Source: Pseudalkalibacillus berkeleyi
GTDB taxonomy: Bacteria > Bacillota > Bacilli > Bacillales > Fictibacillaceae
Reading direction: 5' to 3'
DNA length: 62,174 nucleotides
Assembly (NCBI RefSeq): GCF_021608225.1
Contig: NZ_JAKIJS010000004.1
Coordinates: 1 to 62,174, forward strand
Position numbers and translations under genes: made by a program. The notes under the pieces were generated by a model that was given only the letters and a program-made list of their open reading frames with translations, searched no databases and had not been told where the DNA came from. Numbering within the stretch: the first letter of the stretch is position 1; each line of letters begins with the position of its first letter. This document shows, piece after piece, positions 51,799 through 62,077 of this stretch.

Positions 51799-52908
51799 TT
51801 ACAATGCCTTCTCTAACAGCTTAGGCTTTGCAAAAATCATTCGACCAGCAGATGTTTGCAATACACTTGTGACAATGACTTCAATGGTTTTGCCAATGTA
51901 ATCACGTCCACCTTCAACGACGATCATCGTGCCGTCATCCAAGTATCCGACGCCTTGGTTTTGTTCCTTCCCGTCTTTAATGACTTGAACATTTAACTCT
52001 TCACCAGGTAAAACGACTGGCTTTACCGCGTTTGCTAGATCATTAATGTTCAATACGGGTACGCCTTGGAACTCACAAACTTTATTTAAGTTATAATCAT
52101 TTGTGACGACAATACCAGATACAAGCTTCCCTAGTTTTACAAGCTTACTATCGACTTCATGAACGTCTTCGAAATCACCCTCGTAAATTTCAACCTTTAC
52201 AGAGAGATCCTTTTGAATACGATTGAGGATATCTAGTCCTCGACGACCTCGATTTCTCTTCAATACGTCAGAAGAATCTGCAATATGTTGAAGCTCTTCT
52301 AATACAAATTGTGGGATGACAATCGGACCTTCAAGAAATCCTGTTTGGCAAACATCTGCAATTCTACCGTCAATTATGACACTCGTATCAAGTATTTTCA
52401 ATATAGCGCTACTTTCTTCAGCAGTCTCAGCTTCTGCTTCTTTCTTCTTATTTGCAAAGCGCGCAGAACTGAATACATTCATGAGCTCTTCACGTTTATT
52501 AAATCCAAAACGGAAACCGATATACCCGAGTAAGGCTGTGCCGAAAAAGCCTATTACATTAAATACAACACTCAGTTCCATACTGTTTAAGGCGAACATG
52601 GCTAAATACGCGGCAACTAAACCGAATATAAGACCAAAAGAGCCAAATAAAACATCCGCAACAGGGGCTCTGTTCAACGATTCTTCTATCCACTGAATGA
52701 ACCCGACAATATAATCGGCTAACCAAAATGTACTTACGAAGAATAATAGCGCACCTATTACTGTTCCGATATATGGTGAGGTTATGAATCCAGGTAAATC
52801 TCCTAAGTTAATTAATTCATTTAATATAAGAATAAGTTCAGGTACATATAAATAACCTAAAGTTCCACCAACAATTATGAAAAATAACTGAACAATTCGC
52901 TTTAACAC
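51799..52908 (-). CDS. yacL: membrane PIN/TRAM domain protein YacL
   Basis: 369 residues (B. subtilis YacL 366). Four membrane helices in the first 145 residues, then a PIN nuclease domain ([10 protein letters not shown]…Val-Thr-Asn-Asp) and a C-terminal TRAM domain. GTG start with AAGGAGGT. Function unknown; RNA-directed role inferred from domains. Confidence 0.92.
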   Translation of the reverse strand: MLKRIVQLFFIIVGGTLGYLYVPELILILNELINLGDLPGFITSPYIGTVIGALLFFVSTFWLADYIVGFIQWIEESLNRAPVADVLFGSFGLIFGLVAAYLAMFALNSMELSVVFNVIGFFGTALLGYIGFRFGFNKREELMNVFSSARFANKKKEAEAETAEESSAILKILDTSVIIDGRIADVCQTGFLEGPIVIPQFVLEELQHIADSSDVLKRNRGRRGLDILNRIQKDLSVKVEIYEGDFEDVHEVDSKLVKLGKLVSGIVVTNDYNLNKVCEFQGVPVLNINDLANAVKPVVLPGEELNVQVIKDGKEQNQGVGYLDDGTMIVVEGGRDYIGKTIEVIVTSVLQTSAGRMIFAKPKLLEKAL

Positions 52909-53028
52909 AATTGTTCACCTCCTTCTCTTCATTATAGACATTTCATCTCATTTGAAACCTATTTATCTGTAATTTTACATAATATAACATGTAAAACACA
53001 ATTAATAAACAAAGGGTACTCGGACTTC

Positions 53029-54102
53029 CTAAATATGGCGATCTAGAAAGAGTTGTTCTTGAATTCTTTTCAAACCATCTTTTATTTTACGGGCACGTAT
53101 TTCTCCAATACCATCAACCTCATCTAACTCTTCTATTGAAGCTTTTAAGGTTTTTTGTAAATGCTTGAAGTGTTCAACTAAATTCTCAATGATCAGTGAT
53201 GGTAGTCGTGGAATTTTATGCAGAATGCGATATCCTCTTGGTTTTACTGGTTCTTCATAAATATTCGAAGAAGGCATGTAGCCTAATAAACGTACAATTG
53301 CATTTTCTTCCAACAATTCTTCGCTTTTGAGCTTATTCAGTTCGTTCAATATATAAAATGGATCAACCGTTGGATCTTTAGAGTAATCTTTAATGATGAG
53401 TGCCGCTTCTGATTCTATATTTGAGACGAGCTCTTCCATTTGCATGCTAATTAGTCGTCCCTCAGAGCCTAGTTCATTTACATACTTGATGATTTCGTTT
53501 CGAATTCGCAGTACCATTTCTATTCTATGAATAACTTGAGAAACCTCTTGGAATGTAACGAGCTCTTCAAACTCCAAAGCACCTAAGTCAGTCATGCTTT
53601 GATCGAGTACAGACTTATATTTCTCAAGCGTTTGCAATGCTTGATTGGCTTTCGTCAAAATAACTCCAATATCTTGCAATGAATAACGAATATGGCCTTG
53701 GTATAGTGTAATGACACGTCTTCTTTGCGAAATGGAAATGACAAGGTTTCCCGTTTGTTTAGCTACCCGTTCTGCGGTTCTATGTCTAATCCCTGTTTCC
53801 TTAGATGGGATTGAAGTATCCGGAATCAATTGTGTATTCGCATATAATATCTTATGTCCATCGTCATTTAGAATAATTGCGCCGTCCATTTTAGCGAGTT
53901 CATACAAATAAGCGGGGGAAAACCGGCAATTAATCGTGAAGCCACCATCTACAAGCCTCTGTACTTTCTCATTATGACCGACGACGATCAAGCCACCAGT
54001 TTCTGCGCGTAGGACATTATCGATACCGTCACGTAAGGGTGTTCCGGGTGCAACATATTGAAGCATCTTACTTACGATTAACTCTCTCATTGCAACATCC
54101 AT
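53029..54102 (-). CDS. disA: DNA integrity scanning diadenylate cyclase DisA
   Basis: 357 residues. DAC domain with Asp-Gly-Ala and Arg-His-Arg-Thr-Ala motifs, a helical linker and C-terminal helix-hairpin-helix domain (Val-Asp-Gly-Ile-Gly-Glu-Ile-Arg-Ala). Makes c-di-AMP and senses branched DNA. ACAGGAGGGTAACGT precedes ATG; three bases after radA. Confidence 0.97.
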   Translation of the reverse strand: MDVAMRELIVSKMLQYVAPGTPLRDGIDNVLRAETGGLIVVGHNEKVQRLVDGGFTINCRFSPAYLYELAKMDGAIILNDDGHKILYANTQLIPDTSIPSKETGIRHRTAERVAKQTGNLVISISQRRRVITLYQGHIRYSLQDIGVILTKANQALQTLEKYKSVLDQSMTDLGALEFEELVTFQEVSQVIHRIEMVLRIRNEIIKYVNELGSEGRLISMQMEELVSNIESEAALIIKDYSKDPTVDPFYILNELNKLKSEELLEENAIVRLLGYMPSSNIYEEPVKPRGYRILHKIPRLPSLIIENLVEHFKHLQKTLKASIEELDEVDGIGEIRARKIKDGLKRIQEQLFLDRHI

Positions 54103-54105
54103 ACG

Positions 54106-55476
54106 TTACCCTCCTGTCGTTTGACGTAGTGCTTCTTGTACAGACGAAACACCGACAAGTTCAATGCCTTTCGGTACGGTCCAACCACCGATGTTCTTCT
54201 CTGGTAGGATGACCCGTTTAAAGCCAAGCTTTGCAACTTCATTTACTCGTTGCTCAACTCTGGATACTCTTCTTACTTCGCCAGTAAGTCCTATTTCTCC
54301 TATATACACATCCGTAGGATTTGTAGGTTGATCTCTAAAGCTTGAAGCGATACTAATAGCAATCCCTAAGTCTATAGCAGGTTCATCTAACCTGACCCCT
54401 CCTGCGACATTGACATAAGCATCTTGATTTTGCATCAAGAGACCTACTCTCTTCTCAAGAACCGCCATTAACAGTGATACCCGATTATGGTCAATCCCAT
54501 TCCCCATTCGGCGTGGATTACCAAAGCTCGTTGGAGAAACCAATGCTTGAATTTCAACTAGGACCGGTCTAGTCCCTTCCATGGAGGCTACGATTGAGGA
54601 TCCCGCTGCGCCATTTGAGCGTTCTTCCAAAAAGACTTCAGATGGGTTTTCCACTTCATCGAGGCCTTTTTCTTTCATTTCAAATACACCTATTTCATTC
54701 GTTGAACCAAATCGGTTTTTCACCGCTCTTAAAATCCGATACGTGTGATGACGTTCACCTTCGAAGTAAAGAACTGCATCAACCATATGTTCTAGTAACC
54801 TTGGACCTGCAATCGATCCTTCCTTAGTTACGTGTCCTACGATGAAGGTAGCTATTCCATTTGATTTCGAAATTCTCATAAATTGCGACGTACATTCTCT
54901 TACCTGAGAGACACTACCAGGGGCGGAAGTGACTTCGGATCGGAAGACAGTTTGAATGGAATCTATGATGAGAAGTGTCGGTTTAACGTCTTGTATCGCT
55001 TTTTCAATTAAATCCATATCCGTTTCTGCATGTACATACAAACGATCATGATTAATTCCAAGACGTTGAGCCCTCAGTTTCGTTTGCTTGATTGATTCTT
55101 CTCCTGAAATATAGAGAACGGTTTGATCTGATTCAGCTAATGTAGAGGATGCTTGAAGTAATAGCGTAGATTTTCCGATACCGGGGTCTCCACCAACGAG
55201 AACAAGAGACCCTGGCACGACGCCTCCACCGAGCACTCGGTTTAGCTCATTAATTTTCGTGTCAATCCTCGGCTCTTTTTCACTCTTAATCTTTGTAATT
55301 GGTTCTGGCTTTTGGCTTGTTGCTCCTGTCTGAAAAGAGCGTCTCTGCCCTTTTTCTGGCTGAATAATTTCCTCTACCATCGTATTCCATTTATTACAAC
55401 CTGGACATTTCCCCATCCACTTAGGAGAATCATATCCGCAGTCTTGACATAGGAATGCCGTTTTTTTCTTAGCCAT
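54106..55476 (-). CDS. radA: DNA repair protein RadA (Sms)
   Basis: 456 residues: N-terminal four-Cys zinc finger, RecA-like ATPase with [10 protein letters not shown] and the Lys-Asn-Arg-Phe-Gly motif, C-terminal Lon-protease-like domain. Branch-migration helicase in recombination. Separated from clpC by a terminator. Confidence 0.97.
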   Translation of the reverse strand: MAKKKTAFLCQDCGYDSPKWMGKCPGCNKWNTMVEEIIQPEKGQRRSFQTGATSQKPEPITKIKSEKEPRIDTKINELNRVLGGGVVPGSLVLVGGDPGIGKSTLLLQASSTLAESDQTVLYISGEESIKQTKLRAQRLGINHDRLYVHAETDMDLIEKAIQDVKPTLLIIDSIQTVFRSEVTSAPGSVSQVRECTSQFMRISKSNGIATFIVGHVTKEGSIAGPRLLEHMVDAVLYFEGERHHTYRILRAVKNRFGSTNEIGVFEMKEKGLDEVENPSEVFLEERSNGAAGSSIVASMEGTRPVLVEIQALVSPTSFGNPRRMGNGIDHNRVSLLMAVLEKRVGLLMQNQDAYVNVAGGVRLDEPAIDLGIAISIASSFRDQPTNPTDVYIGEIGLTGEVRRVSRVEQRVNEVAKLGFKRVILPEKNIGGWTVPKGIELVGVSSVQEALRQTTGG

Positions 55477-55599
55477 CCGTACTATTCCCCATTTCCCTGA
55501 CAGTTTCCGTACTGTATTCTATGATACTGCAATCATATCACAAACCAATCAGGGAGCACCTCTTATAACTATTGTATTCTTAATTACTACACATATGGT

Positions 55600-55646
55600 A
55601 AAAAAAGAGCCAGACAACTCCTCAACCATTAGGAGTGCCTGACTCT
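55600..55646 (-). terminator. clpC operon terminator
   Basis: Long stem (AGAGTCAG…CACTCCT / AGGAGTTG…CTGGCTCT) with an eight-base loop and seven T on the minus strand, in the clpC–radA gap. Confidence 0.9.
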
Positions 55647-55679
55647 AGTTATCATCTTATATTAGTGATTGGCGTTTTT

Positions 55680-58112
55680 TTATGCTCCTGCACCAACCGT
55701 CTCTACTGTAAAGTCGTTGTTATCCACATCGATCTTTACCGTTTGTCCTTTAGAGATGTTACCTCTTAACAACTCCTCAGAGAGTCGATCCTCAATTTGA
55801 CGTTGTAATGCACGACGTAAAGGTCTAGCACCATAGTCTGGATCGTAGCCTTCCTCAGCAATTTTATTAAGAGCCGCATCAGTCAACTCTATATCTACCC
55901 CTTGTTCAGACAACCGCTTCTGGAGCTGGTTCGACATCAGAGTGATAATATGCTTCAAGTGTTCTTTCTCTAGTGTATGGAACACAATCGTTTCGTCAAT
56001 ACGGTTTAAGAACTCTGGTCTAAATGCTTTCTTCAATTCATCCATCACTTTGGATTTCATGTTATCATACTCTTGGTTCTCGGAAGCCGCTGTGAAGCCC
56101 ATGCTCTTGTTTCGTTTCAATGTGCTTGCACCTACGTTGGAAGTCATAATGACAACTGTGTTTCGGAAGTCAACAGAACGTCCTTTAGAGTCAGTCAAGC
56201 GTCCATCTTCTAGTACTTGAAGTAAAATGTTGAACACTTCAGGGTGGGCCTTTTCAATTTCATCCAAAAGGATGACCGAGTAAGGATTTCGACGGACCTT
56301 TTCAGTCAGCTGGCCACCTTCTTCATGCCCTACATATCCAGGAGGAGAACCAACTAGACGACTTGTCGTATGTTTCTCCATATATTCTGACATATCAATT
56401 CGAATAATCGAGTCTTCTTCTCCAAACAACGCTTCTGCAAGTGCTCTAGCTAATTCTGTTTTACCTACACCTGTTGGGCCTAGGAAGATGAAAGAACCAA
56501 TTGGTCGTTTCGGATCCTTTAAACCAGCACGAGCTCTGCGAATAGCTTTTGAAATAGCTTTAACTGCTTCATCCTGACCGATGACACGATCATGAAGGAT
56601 GGATTCCATGTTTAAGAGTCTTTCTGTTTCTTCTTGCTTCAATTTCGATACTGGAATTCCCGTCCAGTTCGCTACTACAAGGGCAATATCTTCAGGAGTA
56701 ACTTCCGTGTTTTCTTGACCTTGCTTCTCTTTCCAGCTATTCTTCGTCGTCTCAAGCTCTTCTCTTAATTTCTGTTCAGAGTCTCTTAGTGACGCAGCTT
56801 TTTCAAACTCTTGGCTTTGTACAGCTGCATCCTTCTCTTTTCGTACACTGTCGAGACGTTGTTCTAACTCCTTAAGGTTCGGTGGAGCTGTGTAAGATCT
56901 AAGGCGAACTTTGGAAGCTGCCTCATCAATTAAATCAATCGCTTTATCTGGGAGGAATCGATCTGGAATGTATCGATCCGACAATTTAACGGCTGCGTCA
57001 ATCGAGTCGTCAGTAATTGTCACACGATGATGTGCTTCATATCTGTCGCGTAATCCCTTTAAGATTTGAGTAGATTCTTCATTATTCGGTTCTTCCACAC
57101 GGATTGGTTGGAAACGGCGTTCTAAAGCTGCATCTTTCTCAATATATTTTCGGTATTCGTCTAATGTTGTTGCACCAATACATTGAAGTTCACCTCGTGC
57201 TAGGGCTGGCTTCAGAATGTTCGAAGCATCGATCGCACCTTCAGCACCACCTGCTCCGATTAAGGTGTGTAACTCATCAATGAACAAGATGATATTACCC
57301 GCTTGTCGAATTTCATCCATTACTTTCTTCAGACGGTCTTCAAACTCACCACGGTATTTCGTTCCAGCTACCACAGTTCCCATATCGAGTGTCATAACTC
57401 GCTTATCTCGTAATGTCTCAGGTACTTCATTGTTTATAATCTGTTGGGCTAATCCTTCGGCAATCGCAGTCTTACCAACACCAGGTTCTCCAATGAGAAC
57501 AGGATTGTTCTTCGTTCGTCTACTCAATACTTCAATTACCCGCTCAATCTCTTTACTTCTACCGATTACAGGGTCTAGACTACCATCGCGAGCAACAGCT
57601 GTTAGATCGCGAGCTAAGCTATCTAACGTTGGTGTGTTTGCATTGACGGAAGAACCTCCAGCTGATGAAGAAGATTCGTTACTACCGAGTAGCTGTAAAA
57701 CTTGTTGACGTGCTTTATTTAAGCTGACACCGAGGTTGTTTAGGACGCGTGCTGCAACTCCTTCACCTTCTCGAATCAATCCTAGTAAAATATGTTCTGT
57801 ACCTACATACGAATGTCCCAATTTACGAGCTTCGTCCATTGATAATTCAATGACTTTTTTCGCTCGAGGCGTGTAGTGAATCGTTTGTACTGATTCCTGC
57901 CCTTTACCTATGAGGGTTTCAACTTCCTTTTGGATCTTTTCAGGACTCAAACCAAGAACAGAAAGTGCCTTTGCAGCAATCCCTTCGCCTTCACGAACTA
58001 GACCGAGTAAGATATGCTCTGTACCTACATTATTATGACCTAATCGAATCGCTTCTTCTTGCGCAAGTGCGAGAACCTTTTGAGCTCGTTCTGTAAATCG
58101 TCCAAACATCAT
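55680..58112 (-). CDS. clpC: Clp protease ATP-binding subunit ClpC
   Basis: 810 residues: double Clp-N repeat, AAA1 (Gly-Glu-Pro-Gly-Val-Gly-Lys-Thr), coiled M/UVR region, AAA2 (Gly-Pro-Thr-Gly-Val-Gly-Lys-Thr). Unfoldase for ClpP, targets McsB-phosphorylated proteins. ATG 58112 follows AGGAAGGT by seven bases; a GTG at 58121 is too close. Last gene of the CtsR operon. Confidence 0.97.
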   Translation of the reverse strand: MMFGRFTERAQKVLALAQEEAIRLGHNNVGTEHILLGLVREGEGIAAKALSVLGLSPEKIQKEVETLIGKGQESVQTIHYTPRAKKVIELSMDEARKLGHSYVGTEHILLGLIREGEGVAARVLNNLGVSLNKARQQVLQLLGSNESSSSAGGSSVNANTPTLDSLARDLTAVARDGSLDPVIGRSKEIERVIEVLSRRTKNNPVLIGEPGVGKTAIAEGLAQQIINNEVPETLRDKRVMTLDMGTVVAGTKYRGEFEDRLKKVMDEIRQAGNIILFIDELHTLIGAGGAEGAIDASNILKPALARGELQCIGATTLDEYRKYIEKDAALERRFQPIRVEEPNNEESTQILKGLRDRYEAHHRVTITDDSIDAAVKLSDRYIPDRFLPDKAIDLIDEAASKVRLRSYTAPPNLKELEQRLDSVRKEKDAAVQSQEFEKAASLRDSEQKLREELETTKNSWKEKQGQENTEVTPEDIALVVANWTGIPVSKLKQEETERLLNMESILHDRVIGQDEAVKAISKAIRRARAGLKDPKRPIGSFIFLGPTGVGKTELARALAEALFGEEDSIIRIDMSEYMEKHTTSRLVGSPPGYVGHEEGGQLTEKVRRNPYSVILLDEIEKAHPEVFNILLQVLEDGRLTDSKGRSVDFRNTVVIMTSNVGASTLKRNKSMGFTAASENQEYDNMKSKVMDELKKAFRPEFLNRIDETIVFHTLEKEHLKHIITLMSNQLQKRLSEQGVDIELTDAALNKIAEEGYDPDYGARPLRRALQRQIEDRLSEELLRGNISKGQTVKIDVDNNDFTVETVGAGA

Positions 58113-58125
58113 CGTGATCACCTTC

Positions 58126-59199
58126 CTATTCGTTGTTCTTTTCTAACTTCAAACGTTCACGAATCAATGTAGCACGGCGGATATCCCGATCATCTGGAGA
58201 TAATGTTTCGCCAGCATACTGTTGTAAGAAACCTGGTTGAGTCAGTATCATTAGTTCATTCAATATTTTTCTTGAAATCCCTTCTATCATTTCTAAATCT
58301 ATTCCAAGTCTTACATCAGATAAACATTTCGTCGCCTCTTTAGATTGTATGATTCTACTGTTGGCTAGGGTACCTAATGAACGGTATACCCGATCCTCTA
58401 GTTGTATCTTTGACGTTTCCAATAATGTATTTCGAGCAGATCGCTCTTCTTCTATAAGCTGTAAAACAACTCCCCTTAAATCCTCAACTATATCTATTTC
58501 TGATTTTCCAAGGGTCATTTGATTCGAGATTTGAAAGACATTTCCTTGTGCCTCACTGCCTTCTCCGTATATCCCTCTTACAACGAGGCCTAATTGATTA
58601 ATCGCTGGGACAATTCGGTGAATTTTTTGAGTCATCACTAATGCTGGTAGATGCATCATCACTGATGCTCTCATTCCTGTACCTACATTTGTAGGACAGC
58701 TTGTTAAGTACCCATGCTTTTCATCAAAAGCATAATTAACCTTCTCTTCAAACCAATCATCAATGCCACTTGCTAAAGTCAAAGCCTCTGACAACTGAAA
58801 TCCTGGAAATAGACATTGAATTCGTATGTGATCTTCTTCATTAATCATGATGCTAATCGATTCATCCTCACTCATTAAAACAGCTGAGTGTTTCGGTTCT
58901 TCGGCAAGATTCGGGCTGATCAAGTGCTTTTCGACTAACACACGACGTTCAATGACTTTTAATTGATCGACATTGATGTAAGAAAGGTTACCTACACTAC
59001 CATATGCCTGATTCTCATAATGTTTTCGGATTTGTTCGTTAACCTCTTCAGATTGCTGTTCATCAGCGACCAATGGGAAAACATGATTCTCAAGATTCCG
59101 TGCTAACCGAATTCGACTGCTTAGAACGATATCGGAATCTGGACCTTCGTTTTTCATCCAAGGACTGATCGCTTCACTCATGAATCTTTTGAGAGACAT
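58126..59199 (-). CDS. mcsB: protein arginine kinase McsB
   Basis: 357 residues, phosphagen-kinase fold: [10 protein letters not shown] and [11 protein letters not shown] (catalytic Cys context). Tags damaged proteins and CtsR with phosphoarginine. ATG 59199 preferred over a TTG at 59205. Directly follows mcsA. Confidence 0.96.
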   Translation of the reverse strand: MSLKRFMSEAISPWMKNEGPDSDIVLSSRIRLARNLENHVFPLVADEQQSEEVNEQIRKHYENQAYGSVGNLSYINVDQLKVIERRVLVEKHLISPNLAEEPKHSAVLMSEDESISIMINEEDHIRIQCLFPGFQLSEALTLASGIDDWFEEKVNYAFDEKHGYLTSCPTNVGTGMRASVMMHLPALVMTQKIHRIVPAINQLGLVVRGIYGEGSEAQGNVFQISNQMTLGKSEIDIVEDLRGVVLQLIEEERSARNTLLETSKIQLEDRVYRSLGTLANSRIIQSKEATKCLSDVRLGIDLEMIEGISRKILNELMILTQPGFLQQYAGETLSPDDRDIRRATLIRERLKLEKNNE

Positions 59200-59201
59200 C
59201 G

Positions 59202-59732
59202 TCAATCACTCCCCCCAAGCCGCTTTTCCATTGATTTAATTTGATCTCGAACTTGAGCTGCTTCTTCAAATTCTTCTTGATGGATGAGTTGTTGTAAATG
59301 CTGTCTAAGCTGGTTGATTTTCTTTCGTTCTAACAAATCATTACCGATTCTTTTTGGAATTTTACCAGAATGGTCTGTGTTCCCCCCGTGAATCCGTTTC
59401 AAAACTGGATCCAATTTGGATGCAAATGTCTTATAACAGTTCGAGCATCCGAATCGACCGATTTTAGCAAACTCTGAGTAGGTCATGCCACACTTAGAAC
59501 ATTGCATCACTTGTTGGCTACGGGCTTTGGAGGTAGATTCACTTAATGGGTGTTGCTCAAAGTTTAGTAAACCTGACAGCAAGTTGTGGATCGAAAATGA
59601 ATTAGACCCTGGAATGAAATCTCCCTTTTCCTTTGCACACTGTTCACAAATATGAATTTCGTTTTTTTCTCCATTGATGATCTTCGTGAAGTGCAAAGTG
59701 GCTGGTCGTTGTTGACATTCTTGACAATACAA
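59202..59732 (-). CDS. mcsA: McsA, activator of McsB
   Basis: 176 residues: four Cys-x2-Cys zinc motifs (Cys3/6, about 29/32, 78/81, 96/99) and a C-terminal UVR motif. Activates McsB and helps CtsR removal. TTG start; AAGGGGAG upstream. Between ctsR and mcsB. Confidence 0.95.
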   Translation of the reverse strand: MYCQECQQRPATLHFTKIINGEKNEIHICEQCAKEKGDFIPGSNSFSIHNLLSGLLNFEQHPLSESTSKARSQQVMQCSKCGMTYSEFAKIGRFGCSNCYKTFASKLDPVLKRIHGGNTDHSGKIPKRIGNDLLERKKINQLRQHLQQLIHQEEFEEAAQVRDQIKSMEKRLGGSD

Positions 59733-59747
59733 GCCTTACACTCCCCT

Positions 59748-60212
59748 TTAGTCTTTATACTTTAAGCTGTAGATCATTGACTTTAATAGATTTGCTCTTA
59801 GTTCATCTCTATATGGCAATACAATGTTAATCGTAGAACGATCAATGACACTTTTCATTAATCTAGCTTCTCGTATGTTTATGATTTCTTCTTCCATTAG
59901 CCTATAAATAATATTTTCGGCTGCAGATTGACTGATTCTATTTTTGATAAGCTTGAGGATTTGATCTAGTAAGATCGAAGCGCTATCCGTTTCAATTTTA
60001 ATGATCCGAATATAACCTCCTCCCCCTCTTTTACTTTCCACAATAAAGCCTTTCTCAATCGTAAACCGAGTATTAATTACGTAATTTATTTGCGAGGGGA
60101 CACATTGAAACTGCTCGGCAATTTCACTCCTTTTAATTTCTATCGCTTTCTTGTTGCTACCTTTTATAATTTCTTTAAGGTGTTCTTCAATGATGTCAGA
60201 TATATTTTTCAT
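59748..60212 (-). CDS. ctsR: class III heat-shock repressor CtsR
   Basis: 154 residues. Winged helix-turn-helix with the Arg-Gly-Gly-Gly-Gly-Tyr-Ile wing (thermosensor glycine loop) and a C-terminal dimerisation domain. Represses its own operon through the box at 60241–60257. First gene of ctsR-mcsA-mcsB-clpC. Ribosome binding site GGAGGGG. Confidence 0.97.
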   Translation of the reverse strand: MKNISDIIEEHLKEIIKGSNKKAIEIKRSEIAEQFQCVPSQINYVINTRFTIEKGFIVESKRGGGGYIRIIKIETDSASILLDQILKLIKNRISQSAAENIIYRLMEEEIINIREARLMKSVIDRSTINIVLPYRDELRANLLKSMIYSLKYKD

Positions 60213-60240
60213 CCCATCATAGCCCCTCCTTAACTCTGAC

Positions 60241-60288
60241 TTTGACTTTCTTTGACTATAATTATAAACATTTGCCTGTGAGTTGCAA
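60241..60288 (-). promoter_or_regulatory. ctsR promoter and CtsR operator
   Basis: TTGCAA (60283–60288), 16-base spacer, TATAAT (60261–60266). The operator AGTCAAAGAAAGTCAAA (60241–60257), just downstream of the -10, matches the consensus RGTCAAANANRGTCAAA perfectly, with a further partial half-site (GTCAGAG) following. Confidence 0.93.
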
Positions 60289-60340
60289 ATGTTTTGATGT
60301 TTACATTATAGACAGAGTAGGTTCGGAGTAAACCGAAAAG

Positions 60341-61057
60341 TTATTCCGTTGCAAATACTTTATGAACATTTTCAATGGATTGTATCTTGTCATATACTTC
60401 TGGAAGCTTTTTTGTGTTAGAAACATGGATTTTGAATGAGTATTTAATTAAAGAAGTTGAAGCATCATTGGGATGGTCATCAATTGAGACATTTAAGATA
60501 GGCACTTTACATGCCTCTAATTCGTTGACGATACTCGATAACGAAACTTCTTTATTTTCTACAATCACTGTCACATGATGAAAACGTTGCTTTCGAAGGT
60601 ATAAGTCTTCAAATTTGTTCAGAAATAAGAGACTAGCAATCATAACGAACGTTGTAAAAATGGCTTCATAATACATCCCAATCCCAACAACCAGACCAAT
60701 TCCTGCTACTACCCAAATAGAGGCTGCAGTCGTCAATCCTCGAACCGTGACACCGTGCACTAGTATTGTTCCAGCCCCAAGGAATCCAATTCCACTCACT
60801 ACATAAGCCGGTAAACGTGATGGATCAAATCCTTGAATTTGCTCATGAGAATTTAGAAAATCTTCAAAACCGAATATTGATAAAAGCATCATCAAACACG
60901 AACCTACCCCAACTAAAAGATGAGTTCGAAAACCTGCAGGATGGCGCTTAAATTCTCGCTCAATCCCAACCAAACCACAAAGAATTGCTGCGATTAATAA
61001 ACGGACCGTAATCGTCACCGTTTTATCAGAAAACCAATCATACGTTAAAATATCCAT
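60341..61057 (-). CDS. MgtC/SapB family membrane protein
   Basis: 238 residues: five or so membrane helices, with Gly-Leu-Val-Gly-Ile-Glu-Arg-Glu and Gly-Ile-Gly-Phe-Leu-Gly-Ala-Gly-Thr-Ile, and a soluble ACT-like C-terminus (about 155–238). MgtC relatives affect magnesium stress and ATP synthase, exact role here unknown. ATG 61057 has AGGGGAG six bases upstream. Not part of the B. subtilis order at this place; separate from ctsR. Confidence 0.88.
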   Translation of the reverse strand: MDILTYDWFSDKTVTITVRLLIAAILCGLVGIEREFKRHPAGFRTHLLVGVGSCLMMLLSIFGFEDFLNSHEQIQGFDPSRLPAYVVSGIGFLGAGTILVHGVTVRGLTTAASIWVVAGIGLVVGIGMYYEAIFTTFVMIASLLFLNKFEDLYLRKQRFHHVTVIVENKEVSLSSIVNELEACKVPILNVSIDDHPNDASTSLIKYSFKIHVSNTKKLPEVYDKIQSIENVHKVFATE

Positions 61058-61078
61058 AGACATCTCCCCTATAATTAA

Positions 61079-61113
61079 ACGATACTACATAAACTTATCT
61101 TATGGTATATCGT
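61079..61113 (-). promoter_or_regulatory. hairpin before the mgtC-like gene
   Basis: ACGATA / TATCGT arms (61079–61084, 61108–61113) with an inner CATAA / TTATG stem, just upstream of the ribosome binding site. Operator or mRNA structure; too small for an M-box riboswitch. Confidence 0.45.
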
Positions 61114-61268
61114 AATCAATTATAGGCAAACAAAGAAAAAAGGTAAATGTAAAACCATTCCTATAATGACGAACTATAGAGGAATCATTTAATGGGGGAA
61201 AGTAACTTTTTATGAGCAGGCACATGGACTTAATGTAAACTTTGAATGCTCAGTATTTCGTTTGTGCT

Positions 61269-61450
61269 GGTACCAAGCACTCATTGCAACTCTTTGGGTG
61301 CTTCGTAGAGCGGTTTTCCTGCTACCGAGCACTCATTCCACCTCTTTGAGTGCTCCGTAGAGCAATTTCTCTGCTACCGAGCACTCATTACGCCTCTTTG
61401 GGTGCTTCGTAGAACAAATTCACTTCTACCGAGCACTCATTACGCAACCT
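61269..61450. repeat. 52-base tandem repeat, about 3.5 copies
   Basis: Units phase at 61271, 61323, 61375 and 61427 (TACCGAGCACTCATT core). In each full unit CTACCGAGCACTC can pair with the later GAGTGCTCCGTAG, 12 of 13 positions in copy 2. A row of hairpins with no spacers, upstream of the mgtC-like gene. Confidence 0.88.
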
Positions 61451-61521
61451 ATTTCATATATAGATGATTTTTGTGCCAAAAATCTTTCCTTATACAAGTG
61501 TTTCATACAACTTCGTCCATA

Positions 61522-61622
61522 CTTGTGGAACTATTGCTCTCACTTGTGGAACTTGCGCTCTCATTCGTGGAACTTTCGGGATGGCTTGTGGAACTTTTGC
61601 TCTCGCTTAGGGAATTCAGTAA
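61522..61622. repeat. 21-base tandem repeat, five degenerate copies
   Basis: CTTGTGGAACT begins at 61522, 61543, 61564 (TTCGTGGAACT), 61585 and 61606 (CTTAGGGAATT), an exact 21-base period. The open frame across it is a by-product of the seven-codon period. Confidence 0.88.
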
Positions 61623-61633
61623 CTTCTTACTAC

Positions 61634-61740
61634 ATTGTTCTTCTCAACCCTCACATGCTTTGTTGTTTTTAGTCCTTTCGGACTTTAAATCTTTCAGACA
61701 CAAAAAAGAGCAGTCTCTCGACTACTCCTTTGAATTTGCC
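61634..61740 (-). repeat. second copy of the rRNA operon terminator and flank
   Basis: Matches 61971–62080 closely: hairpin GAGTAGTC / GACTGCTC with T-run (61702–61727), a GTCC…GGAC hairpin, and the flank with TCAACCCTCACATGC. Offset between copies is 337 bases. Confidence 0.88.
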
Positions 61741-61743
61741 CGG

Positions 61744-61803
61744 ACTTGCACAGGATGTGCTGACTTCGATGTTCACCACAGGACGTGGTGGCTCTTAATC
61801 GAA
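61744..61803 (-). ncRNA. Bacillaceae-1-like RNA element beside the rRNA operon
   Basis: Outer stem TTCGAT / ATCGAA, hairpin CACCAC-GTCCT-GTGGTG and hairpin GCAC-ATCCT-GTGC, loops matching RUCCU. Geometry equals the copy at 10214–10273, with a T-A pair replacing its C-G pair at the end of the outer stem. It lies inside the 3' end of a decayed 5S copy, on the same strand as the rRNA. The known motif is often next to rRNA operons. Confidence 0.8.
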
Positions 61804-61809
61804 GTTCCT

Positions 61810-61913
61810 TTTTCACAGGGGGAAGCCCCCAATTACCATTGACGCGCGAGCTTAACTTCCGTGTTCGCTTTCGGCTTGCGATGAACGGCGGATCTCTTTG
61901 TCATCTACAGTCG
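61810..61913 (-). pseudogene. decayed 5S rRNA copy
   Basis: 61814–61868 matches the intact 5S (62098–62154) with few changes; toward the 5' side similarity fades (CGGCTTGCGATGAACGG in place of the intact CGGCATGGGAACGGG). The 3' end GAGTAGAACGTCGC is replaced by the RNA element. Confidence 0.8.
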
Positions 61914-62041
61914 TGCCGTCCTCGCGTATATCATACGCTCCGGTCGTCACTCCTTTGTTTCCTCGACCTCCTTGTTCCTCTCAACCCTCACATGCTTTGC
62001 TGTTTTAAGTCCTTGCGGACTTTAAAATTCTTTTCAAACAC

Positions 62042-62067
62042 AAAAAAGAGCAGTCTCTCGACTACTC
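62042..62067 (-). terminator. rRNA operon terminator
   Basis: GAGTAGTC / GACTGCTC stem with loop GAGA and six T on the minus strand, 11 bases after the 5S 3' end. Confidence 0.93.
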
Positions 62068-62077
62068 CTTTGAATTT

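Noticed and set aside
55490-55580. radA promoter
   Set aside because: A TTGGTT…TATCAT pair with 16-base spacing is present but too weak to call.
61058-61268. M-box magnesium riboswitch before the mgtC-like gene
   Set aside because: The leader has only a small AT-rich hairpin and none of the long M-box helices.
61269-61450. CRISPR array
   Set aside because: Units are contiguous 52-base repeats without unique spacers, and no cas genes are nearby.
61471-61842. 123-residue plus-strand open frame with a Leu-Val-Glu-Leu repeat
   Set aside because: The repeat results from a 21-base DNA array read in frame; it runs on through the terminator copy, the RNA element and the decayed 5S, and no ribosome binding site is apparent.
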